From assembly GCF_051903925.1 (NCBI RefSeq), contig NZ_CP173678.1:3534001-3598000 (forward strand): a stretch of 64,000 bases of DNA. Direction: 5' to 3'. Positions 17,473 to 25,124 of the stretch are shown one piece after another. Source of the stretch: G051903925 sp051903925 (GTDB lineage Bacteria > Pseudomonadota > Alphaproteobacteria > Zavarziniales > Zavarziniaceae). A model generated the notes under the pieces. The model was not told the DNA's origin, did not search any database, and saw nothing but the letters and a program-made list of their open reading frames with translations. How positions within the stretch are numbered: the stretch's first letter is position 1; each line of letters starts with the position of its first letter. The position numbers and the translations under genes were made by a program.

Positions 17473-20400
17473 ATGGCGTCAGTTGGCATGTCGGTCCCCG
17501 GTTCCATTGCCACCGGTCTTGAGCAGCGCGAGCATGAGGTTGGCGGCCACCATGCGGACCTTGACGCGCTGGGCCAGCGTTTCGCGGCGAGTGCCACTGC
17601 GCTGGCGCAGGCGGTGGAGGCCTTCGGCCAGCGGCGCGGCCTGCCGGTCGAGGTCCTGGGCGAGCAGCTGATCGCCCTGGCCCGTGATTTCCGCAACCTG
17701 CGCCAGCGCATCGCCGTGTCTGCCCGCGCGCTGGAGGTCGAGGTGCCGCAGGCCGGCGACGGCGACCTGGAAACCCTGCGCCAGTGTGTCGTCCGCCTGG
17801 ACGAGGCGGTCGCCATGCGGCGGCATCGCGCCCGCCTGGACCAGGCGGCGCGCATCGTCGCCCGGGTGCTGGACCTGGTCCATGTCGATCGCGGCGACTT
17901 CCCCGCGCTGAGCAGCCTGCAGGACAGTGCCCGCCTGATCCTGGGCCGGATCGAGGACGACCGGGCCGAGGTGCTGGAACTGGACGCCCTGATCAGCGGC
18001 GAGCATTCGCTGGTCACGCTGCTCCGCGTGATCGAGGAACGCGACACGCTGCACGAGGACACGCTGGACGAGATGCTGGAGGCGGTGCGCACCTCCTATG
18101 GCTCGCGCCTCGCCACGGCCGCCGTGCTGGGCAAGCTGAAGGCCAATTCCAGCGTGGAGGCCGCCGCTCCCCCCGCCCCGCCCCCCGAGCCGGAGCCCGA
18201 GCCGGAGCCGCCCGTGATGCTGGCGCCCGAGCCGGAACCCGAAGCCGTGCCGGAGCCCGAGGCCCCGGCCCTGGCAGACGAGGACCTGATCCCGGCGCCG
18301 GTCCTGGAGCGGGCGATCACCGCGCGGCTGAGCGCGTCGCCCCTGTTCACCGCCGACACCCCGCCGGACGACGAGGGCGCCGACGCGCCGACGCGCCGCG
18401 TCATCCGGGTCAAGCGCCCGCGCAGCCTGGAGCCGGAGGCCGAGACCCCCCTGCCGCCGCCTGCGCCCATCCAGGCCGCCCGCGCCGAGCCGGAGCCGGC
18501 CGCGACGTCGCTGGTGCCGCATCCGCTGGAGCAGATCGAGAGCATCGACGACGGCGACGCGCTGGCCCGCTGCCGCGCCTTCGACGACGGCCTGTGGCGC
18601 GCCGCGTCGGAGGGGCGCTGGGGCTTGGCCTTTCACCTGGCCGTGGCGCGGGACGAACTGCCCCCGCTGGACCGGCCGTTCCTGCCGCTCGACGCGCTGG
18701 TCCTGGCGGCCGCGGCCCCGCTGGCCGATGCCAGTGGCCAGCACGACATGGTGCTGAAGCCCTATGCCAGCCGGCTCAATCGCTGGGGGCAGCGTCTGGT
18801 GGCGGCCGACGACCGCACCCTGGAAGGCCGCGCCGTGGCGCTCGTCGCCCTGGTGGCCAGCCTGGTTCCCGCCTTTGGCGCGCGCGACAGCGGCGCCGCC
18901 GACACCGTCGCCACGCTGAAGGCGGCGGCGCACGGCTTCCCCGATACGGTCCGCCTGGCCGAGTCGATCCTCGCCGCATCGGCGATGCCGATGGCCCTGG
19001 CCAGCGGCAATGTCGCCGCGCTTGAGGGTCATCGCGGCTGGTCGATCCAGTTGGCGGCCTTTGCCGCCCACGCCAATGAATGGCTTGAGCGCGAGCGCAA
19101 TGCCGAGATCACGACGACGATTCCCCAGGCGGCCGCCGTCTGGCTGGAATGGCTGAAGCAGGACGGCCCCATCGGCCGCGTGCTGCGCCTGGTGGCAGAG
19201 GACCAGCGCGCCGGGCGCCAGCGCGTCCAGAACGCGCTGCGCAACTGGGACAGCAACACCTTCTTCGAGCTGACGCTGATCAACACCGACCGCGCCCTGC
19301 GTGGGCGGGCGGCGGAACGCGCGCCGATCGAGGGGCGTGCCCGGACCTACCTGATCGAGAAGTTCACCGAGGCGCGCAAGCTGGTCGGTGACTGGCTGGC
19401 CCAGCTTGACGCGGAACCGGCGCCCGACGCTAGCGACACCCAGGTGCGGGAGGGCCAGGGCCGGGACAATGTGCGGCGCCTGCAGGCCGTGGCCGACGAC
19501 CTGGCCGAGGCGATCGAGGAATGCCGCCGGTTCGAGCAGCAGGGTCACCCCGCGGCATCGGCCGCCCGCGCCGCTGCCCGCCTGCTGCGCCAGCTGGCGG
19601 AGCTGCTGGTCCCGGGTACGCGCCGCGTCACCGGGCCCTCCAGCCTGACCATGGCGCTGAACGGCGACCTGCTGATCCAGGAGGAATTCCGCCTGGGGCC
19701 CGACTGGTCGTTCACCCCGCGCGAGAACAACACGCCCGACCAGCTGCTGCAGCTGGCCGAGCAGCCGGTGCCCGAATGGCCCGAGGTGTTCCGCGCCCGG
19801 GCGGAGCTGGGCGACCATGTCGGCACGCAGCATGTCCTGGACTGGTGCGGGGCATGCGGCCTCATGCGCGCCGACCAGATCGAGGCGCTGGCCGAGGAGC
19901 GGCAGGACGGCATCGAGGCCTGCGCGGCGGAGCTCGACGAGTTGCTGACCGGCCTGGCCGACCAGATCGATGCGGCCAAGGCGCAGCGCCTCATCTCCGA
20001 TGGCGAGGCGCAGCAGATGCACGGGCAGATCCGCGCCCTTGTGCCGGCGGAGGTGGTGGACTTTCCCACCGCCGAGCAGCAGCTGGTCGCCATCGCAGAG
20101 CGGCTGATGACCGCGCGACGCGAACGGGCGGGCGGCCTGGCCGAGCGGGTGCGCGAGAGCGACCTTGAGCGCCGGGAGCCCGAGGCCTTTCGCCGGATCC
20201 AGGCCGCCGTGGGCCAGGGCCACCTGACCCTGGCCGAGGACCTGTTCGGTCGCGCCGACCGGGGCAAGGCGCTGCCCGCCGCTGCGGCCGTGGCAGAGGT
20301 GCCGCCATCCCTGGGGGCATTCGATCGCTTCTTCCCCGGCTTTGCCGAGGGTCTGGGCCCGGTCCTGACGCCGGACAATCCGCGCAGCAACATCATGGGC

Positions 20401-21021
20401 TTCCGCTGGATGGTGGATTCCCTGGCCCTGGGCCATGCCGCCGGGCCCCTGGACCTGGAGGCGCTGCCGCCGGAGCGCCGCTCCGACGCGCTCGAACTGC
20501 TGGAACTGTGGCTCAGTGCGTCGGAAATGGGCGAAGGCGTCACCAGCGACCTGACCGCGCTGCTGCAGGGCCTGGGCTTCGTCAACCCGCGCCTGTCGGG
20601 GGGCAAGCGCCGGCGCATCAGCCAGGACGGGGAATGGGACCTGAAGACCGCGCCCGTGCCCGACCGCGACACACGCGGCGTCGACGCGTTCGGCAGCCGG
20701 GCGCAGGGCCGCTATCGGCTGGCCGTTCTGTGGCAGCGCCGCTCCCCCGACGGCATCGTGGAGGCGATCCGCCGCATGGGCGACGGCGATCCCGTCATCG
20801 CCCTGTTCTTCGGCTGCCTGACGCCACGGCAATGGCGCCGGATCGCGGCCCAGGCCAGCCTGCACGACGAACGCTTCCTGGTGCTGGACGAAGCCATGCT
20901 GAGCTTCCTGGCGGCTGAGCCGCAGCCGCGCCTGCGCGCCCTGTTCGACTGCGCCCTGCCCTTCACCACGCCCGACCTGTTCAGCGGCGCGATCGGCGTC
21001 GCCGCCAGCGCCGCGGAGTAG
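17473..21021 (+). CDS. Large unrecognised 1182-residue, mostly helical protein
   Basis: The ATG at 17473 has GGTGAG about 8 bases upstream. Residues 1-215 are helical with coiled-coil character (FRNLRQRIAVSARALEVEV, VLELDALISGEHSLVTLLRVIEERD). Residues about 225-350 are two Pro/Glu-rich flexible linkers around a short helix. Residues 360-1182 are again helical, with stretches such as FDDGLWRAASEGRWGLAFHLA and, near the end (about 1112-1165), LFFGCLTPRQWRR, FLVLDEAMLSFLA and ALFDCALPF. From memory, this last set resembles the segment that precedes a P-loop domain in some very large bacterial ATPases, but here the chain stops and no Walker motif is present. There is no signal or membrane segment. 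GC content and codon bias match the neighbours. The function is unknown; a scaffold or conflict-system remnant is speculation. Confidence 0.75.
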   Translation: MASVGMSVPGSIATGLEQREHEVGGHHADLDALGQRFAASATALAQAVEAFGQRRGLPVEVLGEQLIALARDFRNLRQRIAVSARALEVEVPQAGDGDLETLRQCVVRLDEAVAMRRHRARLDQAARIVARVLDLVHVDRGDFPALSSLQDSARLILGRIEDDRAEVLELDALISGEHSLVTLLRVIEERDTLHEDTLDEMLEAVRTSYGSRLATAAVLGKLKANSSVEAAAPPAPPPEPEPEPEPPVMLAPEPEPEAVPEPEAPALADEDLIPAPVLERAITARLSASPLFTADTPPDDEGADAPTRRVIRVKRPRSLEPEAETPLPPPAPIQAARAEPEPAATSLVPHPLEQIESIDDGDALARCRAFDDGLWRAASEGRWGLAFHLAVARDELPPLDRPFLPLDALVLAAAAPLADASGQHDMVLKPYASRLNRWGQRLVAADDRTLEGRAVALVALVASLVPAFGARDSGAADTVATLKAAAHGFPDTVRLAESILAASAMPMALASGNVAALEGHRGWSIQLAAFAAHANEWLERERNAEITTTIPQAAAVWLEWLKQDGPIGRVLRLVAEDQRAGRQRVQNALRNWDSNTFFELTLINTDRALRGRAAERAPIEGRARTYLIEKFTEARKLVGDWLAQLDAEPAPDASDTQVREGQGRDNVRRLQAVADDLAEAIEECRRFEQQGHPAASAARAAARLLRQLAELLVPGTRRVTGPSSLTMALNGDLLIQEEFRLGPDWSFTPRENNTPDQLLQLAEQPVPEWPEVFRARAELGDHVGTQHVLDWCGACGLMRADQIEALAEERQDGIEACAAELDELLTGLADQIDAAKAQRLISDGEAQQMHGQIRALVPAEVVDFPTAEQQLVAIAERLMTARRERAGGLAERVRESDLERREPEAFRRIQAAVGQGHLTLAEDLFGRADRGKALPAAAAVAEVPPSLGAFDRFFPGFAEGLGPVLTPDNPRSNIMGFRWMVDSLALGHAAGPLDLEALPPERRSDALELLELWLSASEMGEGVTSDLTALLQGLGFVNPRLSGGKRRRISQDGEWDLKTAPVPDRDTRGVDAFGSRAQGRYRLAVLWQRRSPDGIVEAIRRMGDGDPVIALFFGCLTPRQWRRIAAQASLHDERFLVLDEAMLSFLAAEPQPRLRALFDCALPFTTPDLFSGAIGVAASAAE

Positions 21022-21108
21022 GCGGGCCGCCGCAGCACCCACACCCATTGTGCTGCGCACCGTGGTCATGGTGTGCTTCGCCGCAGGTCAACGGCAGCGG
21101 GGCACAGC

Positions 21109-22716
21109 GTGACGACAGGTCTGGCTTATGGTCTGGTCTATGACTACGTGGTCGTGGGCGGCGGCTCCGCCGGCTGCGCGCTGGCCGCCCGCCTCAGCGC
21201 CGATCCGCGCCATACCGTCTGCCTGATCGAGGGCGGCGGCTCGGACGCCAATCCGCGCATCCAGGTGCCGGCCGGCATCGTCACGCTCTATAATTCCGCC
21301 GTCTATGACTACCAGTTCAAGTCGGTGCCGCAGGCCCGGCTGAACAACCGCGTCATCACGCTGAACCGCGGCCGCGTCCTGGGCGGCTGTTCCTCGGTCA
21401 ACAGCATGATCTACATCCGCGGCCATCCCAACGACTATGACGAGTGGGTGGAGCTGGGCTGCCCCGGCTGGGGCTGGGCCGACGTCCTGCCATATTTCAA
21501 GTCGACCGAGCGCAACCTGCTGGGCCAGAACCCGGACCTGCACGGCTTCTCCGGCGAACTGGTGGTGAGCCAGCCGCGCGATCCCAGCCGCTTCTCCCAG
21601 ATGTTCGTGCAGGCGGCGATCGGCCAGGGTCAGACGTCGAACCGCGACTTCAACGGGGTCGAGCAGGAAGGCGTCGGCGTCTATGACGTCACGCAGCACA
21701 ACGGGCAGCGCTATTCCGCCTACCGCGCCTTCCTGCACCCGGTGAAGGATCGTCCCAACCTGACGATCATGACCGAGACCCAGGCGCTGGCGCTGACCAT
21801 GGAAGGCAGCCGCGTCACCGGCATCGCGGTACGCCAGGCCGGCGGCGACCGCGAGGTTGTCGCGCGCAGGGAGGTGATCCTGGCGGCGGGCGCCATCGGC
21901 TCCCCGCACATCCTCCTCGCCTCGGGCATCGGCCCCGCGGCGGAACTTCAGGCCGCAGGCGTCACCGTGCGCCACGACCTGCCGGGTGTCGGCAAGAACC
22001 TGCAGGAGCACATCAACGCGATCGTGACCGTCCAGGCCCACGGCCACGACACGGTCGGCATTTCCTGGGGCAACCTGCCCAAGGTGATCGCCGCCCCCTT
22101 CGAGTACCTGTGGAAGCGCAAGGGCTTCTTCACCACCAACTATGTCGAGGCGGGCGGCTTTGCGCGGACCCGCTATGCCAACCAGATCCCTGACATCCAG
22201 TACCATTTCGTGCCCTCGATCCGCAGTCATCGCGGCCGCACGTTCGAGTTCGGGCACGGCTATTCGATCAACGTCTGCGTCCTGCGGCCCAAGAGCATCG
22301 GCTCCATGTGGCTGGACAAGTCTGGCGAACTGGCGATCGACTACAACTTCCTGGAGCACGAGGAGGACGCGCGCGTCCTGATCGAGGGGGTGAAGTCGGC
22401 GCGTCAGATCCTGGCCAGCCCGATCTTCGACAATTATCGCGGGACAGAGATGCTGCCCGGCGCCCATGTCCAGACGGACGAGCAGATCATGGAGTTCATC
22501 CGCCAGACCGCGAGCACCGTCTTCCACCCCGTGGGCACGGCCAAGATGGGCACCGACCCCATGGCGGTCGTGACGCCGGAGCTTAAGGTCGTGGGGCTGG
22601 AGGGCCTGCGCGTGGCCGATGCCTCGGTCATGCCCAAGCTGATCGGCGGCAACACCAACGCACCGTCGATCATGATCGGCGCCCGGGCCGCGGACTTCAT
22701 CCTGAAGGCCGCCTGA
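21109..22716 (+). CDS. GMC-family FAD oxidoreductase (choline dehydrogenase-like)
   Basis: 535 residues from a GTG at 21109; a GTG at 21073 would add 12. The dinucleotide-binding start YVVVGGGSAGCALAARLS, the GMC signature GRVLGGCSSVNSMIYIRG, the second signature GAIGSPHILLASGIGP, and the C-terminal FHPVGTAKMG with NTNAPSIMIG (the catalytic His/Asn region) are all present. Members oxidise alcohols at a bound FAD and pass electrons to quinone, cytochrome or oxygen. The substrate cannot be told; there is no signal peptide. The hydroxyproline-epimerase-type gene starts one base after its stop, so the two are one unit. Confidence 0.9.
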   Translation: MTTGLAYGLVYDYVVVGGGSAGCALAARLSADPRHTVCLIEGGGSDANPRIQVPAGIVTLYNSAVYDYQFKSVPQARLNNRVITLNRGRVLGGCSSVNSMIYIRGHPNDYDEWVELGCPGWGWADVLPYFKSTERNLLGQNPDLHGFSGELVVSQPRDPSRFSQMFVQAAIGQGQTSNRDFNGVEQEGVGVYDVTQHNGQRYSAYRAFLHPVKDRPNLTIMTETQALALTMEGSRVTGIAVRQAGGDREVVARREVILAAGAIGSPHILLASGIGPAAELQAAGVTVRHDLPGVGKNLQEHINAIVTVQAHGHDTVGISWGNLPKVIAAPFEYLWKRKGFFTTNYVEAGGFARTRYANQIPDIQYHFVPSIRSHRGRTFEFGHGYSINVCVLRPKSIGSMWLDKSGELAIDYNFLEHEEDARVLIEGVKSARQILASPIFDNYRGTEMLPGAHVQTDEQIMEFIRQTASTVFHPVGTAKMGTDPMAVVTPELKVVGLEGLRVADASVMPKLIGGNTNAPSIMIGARAADFILKAA

Positions 22717-22717
22717 A

Positions 22718-23752
22718 GTGGATCTCGCAGCCCTGGCGCTGCGGGCGCAGGGCCAGCGCCACGTCTATTCCTGCATCGACGCGCATACCTGCGGCAACCC
22801 GGTGCGTGTCGTTGCGGGCGGCGGCCCCGTCCTGCCCCACGTCCCGATGGCCGAGAAGCGGGAGCTGTTCCGCCGGCACCATGACTGGGTCCGCCGCGCG
22901 CTGATGTTCGAGCCGCGCGGGCACGACGTGATGTCGGGCAGCATCCTCTATCCCCCGACGCGGGACGATTGCGACATCGGCCTCCTCTTCATCGAGGTGT
23001 CGGGCTGCCTGCCCATGTGCGGCCACGGCACGATCGGCACCGTGACCGTCGCCATCGAGGAAGGCCTGGTCACGCCGCGCGAGGAGGGCCGCCTGGCGAT
23101 CGAGGCCCCGGCCGGCCGCGTGGCCATCGAATACCGGCAGGAGGGGCGCTTCGTGGAGCAGGTGCGCCTGTTCAACGTGCCCGCCTATCTTCACGCCGCC
23201 GACGTGAGGGTGGACGTGCCGGGCCTGGGCGAGCTCGTCCTCGACGTCGCCTATGGCGGCAACTACTACGCGATCGTCGAGCCGCAGCCGAACTTTCCTG
23301 GCCTCGACAGCCTGTCTGCCGGCGACCTCGTGCGGCTCAGCCCGCTGGTGCGGCAGGCGGCGCAGGCGGCCGTGGCCCCCGCCCATCCCGAAGACCCGCG
23401 CATCGGCGGCGTCACCCACGTCCAATGGTGCGACCGGCCCAAGGCGGCGCGAGCGCACGCCCGCAACGCGGTGTTCTATGGCGACAAGGCGATCGACCGC
23501 TCGCCCTGCGGCACCGGCTCGTCCGCCCGCATGGCGCAACTGGTCGCCCGGGGCCGACTTGGTGTCGGTGACGACTTCATCCACGAGAGCATCATCGGGA
23601 CGATGTTCGACTGCCGCGTGGAGGGTGCGGCGATGGTCGGTGGCCGCGCGGCGATCCGGCCGAGCATCGCCGGCTGGGCCCGCGTGACGGGCTACAACAC
23701 GATCGTCGTCGATCCCCGCGATCCCCTTGCTCATGGCTTCCAGGTCGCGTGA
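22718..23752 (+). CDS. Proline racemase family, 4-hydroxyproline 2-epimerase type
   Basis: 344 residues from a GTG. Both catalytic cysteines are present: the first in MCGHGTIG near residue 94 and the second in SPCGTGSSA near residue 261. Retention of both points to a racemase/epimerase and argues against the trans-3-hydroxyproline dehydratase branch, where one is replaced. The likely reaction is trans-4-hydroxy-L-proline to cis-4-hydroxy-D-proline, the entry to hydroxyproline catabolism. No hydroxyproline deaminase or alpha-ketoglutarate semialdehyde dehydrogenase is nearby. It follows the GMC oxidoreductase by one base. Confidence 0.85.
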   Translation: MDLAALALRAQGQRHVYSCIDAHTCGNPVRVVAGGGPVLPHVPMAEKRELFRRHHDWVRRALMFEPRGHDVMSGSILYPPTRDDCDIGLLFIEVSGCLPMCGHGTIGTVTVAIEEGLVTPREEGRLAIEAPAGRVAIEYRQEGRFVEQVRLFNVPAYLHAADVRVDVPGLGELVLDVAYGGNYYAIVEPQPNFPGLDSLSAGDLVRLSPLVRQAAQAAVAPAHPEDPRIGGVTHVQWCDRPKAARAHARNAVFYGDKAIDRSPCGTGSSARMAQLVARGRLGVGDDFIHESIIGTMFDCRVEGAAMVGGRAAIRPSIAGWARVTGYNTIVVDPRDPLAHGFQVA

Positions 23753-23895
23753 GGGAAGCCGTACCGACCATTCAAAACGTCATTCTGTTGCGGCGCAACA
23801 TGGGATGCCCCTGCTTCAAATCGCGCTGGCCTTGGGCGCGGCAATGCGGCTAGGGTCCCGCCGCAGAAGCGACCAGGGTTGAGGGGGACACAAGC

Positions 23896-24978
23896 ATGCG
23901 CGCAGCCGTCTATCGCAAGGGCGACCTCGTCGTCGACCAGGTGCCGGAGCCGAAGCCGGCCGATGGACAGGTGCTGGTCAAGACCCTGGCCTGTGGCATC
24001 TGCGGCTCGGACCTGCATGCCTTCCACCATGCGCCCAAGATGGTCGAGGCAATCGAGCGCCAAGGCGGCAAGAACCTGATGGATCTGTCCGGAGACATCG
24101 TCTTCGGCCACGAGTTCTGTGCCGAGATCCTGGACTACGGTCCGAACACGGGGCGCAAGCTGGCGGTCGGCACCCGCGTCTGTTCCGTGCCGATCAGCTT
24201 CACCGCCGCCGGGATGCAGACCGTCGGCTATGCCAATGCGGCACCGGGCGGCTATGGCGAGCAGATGGTCCTGAACGAGGCGCTGCTGCTGCCCGTTCCG
24301 AACGGCCTGCCGACCGACCAGGCGGCGCTTACCGAACCGATGGCCGTGGGCTGGCACGCGGTGCAGAAGGCCAACCTGAAGGGCGACGAAGTGCCCGTGG
24401 TGATCGGCTGCGGTCCCGTGGGCCTGGCCGTCATCGCCGCGCTGAAGCTGAAGGACGTGCGCCCGATCATCGCCGCCGACTTCTCCCCCGCGCGGCGCAA
24501 GCTGGCCGAGATCATGGGCGCCGACATCGTCGTCGACCCGGCCACCACGTCCCCCTACAAGTCGTTCCTGGATGCGGCAGCACCCGAAGGCTATGACGCC
24601 GGCAATCCGCTCAACATCCTGGGCGTCGGTCCGCAGCTGAAGCAGGGCGTCTTCTTCGAATGCGTGGGCGTGCCCGGCGTCATCCAGAAGATGTTCGAGG
24701 GCGCCCAGCGCGGTACGCGCATCGTCGTCGTCGGCGTCTGCATGGAGGTCGACCGGATCGAGCCGTTCTTCGCGATCAACAAGGAGCTGAACCTGCAGTT
24801 CGTCCTGGGCTATACGCCGGACGAGTTCGCCCAGACCCTGCACTACCTGGCGGAAGGCAAGATCGACGGTAGCCCGATGGTGACGGCCAAGGTCGGCGTC
24901 GACGGCGTAAAGCAGGCCTTCACCGACCTGGGCAATCCTGAGAAGCACGTGAAGATCCTGGTCGAGCCCTGGCGCTGA
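23896..24978 (+). CDS. Zinc-dependent alcohol dehydrogenase (MDR family)
   Basis: 360 residues with GAGGGGGA upstream of the ATG. The catalytic zinc site is visible: CGICGSD (C near 35) and GHEF (His near 72), and the proton relay region follows. The nucleotide fold has VIGCGPVGLAVIAALK near residue 177. The four-cysteine structural zinc lobe of classical alcohol dehydrogenases is not seen, as in many bacterial MDR enzymes; in its place is the insert PKMVEAIERQGGKNLMDLSG. NAD(P)-dependent oxidation of a secondary alcohol or polyol is likely. It is separated from the epimerase by 143 bases and followed by a strong hairpin, so it is probably a single-gene unit. Confidence 0.87.
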   Translation: MRAAVYRKGDLVVDQVPEPKPADGQVLVKTLACGICGSDLHAFHHAPKMVEAIERQGGKNLMDLSGDIVFGHEFCAEILDYGPNTGRKLAVGTRVCSVPISFTAAGMQTVGYANAAPGGYGEQMVLNEALLLPVPNGLPTDQAALTEPMAVGWHAVQKANLKGDEVPVVIGCGPVGLAVIAALKLKDVRPIIAADFSPARRKLAEIMGADIVVDPATTSPYKSFLDAAAPEGYDAGNPLNILGVGPQLKQGVFFECVGVPGVIQKMFEGAQRGTRIVVVGVCMEVDRIEPFFAINKELNLQFVLGYTPDEFAQTLHYLAEGKIDGSPMVTAKVGVDGVKQAFTDLGNPEKHVKILVEPWR

Positions 24979-24999
24979 CCGGCGGGCCAATCGACTCTA

Positions 25000-25030
25000 C
25001 GCCCGCCTGGCACAGGCTGCCAGGCGGGCG
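25000..25030 (+). terminator. Perfect 13-bp hairpin after the alcohol dehydrogenase gene
   Basis: CGCCCGCCTGGCA pairs exactly with TGCCAGGCGGGCG around a 5-base loop. No T-run follows. Placed 20 bases after the stop codon, it is a plausible terminator separating this gene from the molybdopterin operon. Confidence 0.6.
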
Positions 25031-25124
25031 CCCCGGCCCCGCCCGCTGGGGAATTGGCCCTTCTTCCTGAAACGGATTAGAGTCCCCCGGACCGGCCCGG
25101 CAGAGGCCGGCAGGAGGATTCGCA

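Noticed and set aside
17479..21069. A 1196-codon open frame antisense to the 1182-residue gene
   Set aside because: It mirrors the real gene in a GC-rich sequence. Its product is a low-complexity Arg/Gln/Gly/His-rich chain with no domain, and the plus-strand frame has the ribosome binding site and normal composition.
25009..25022. TGGCACAGGCTGCC as a second sigma-54 promoter
   Set aside because: The spacing to TGC is wrong for the -24/-12 pair, and the bases are part of a perfect 13-bp hairpin after a gene.
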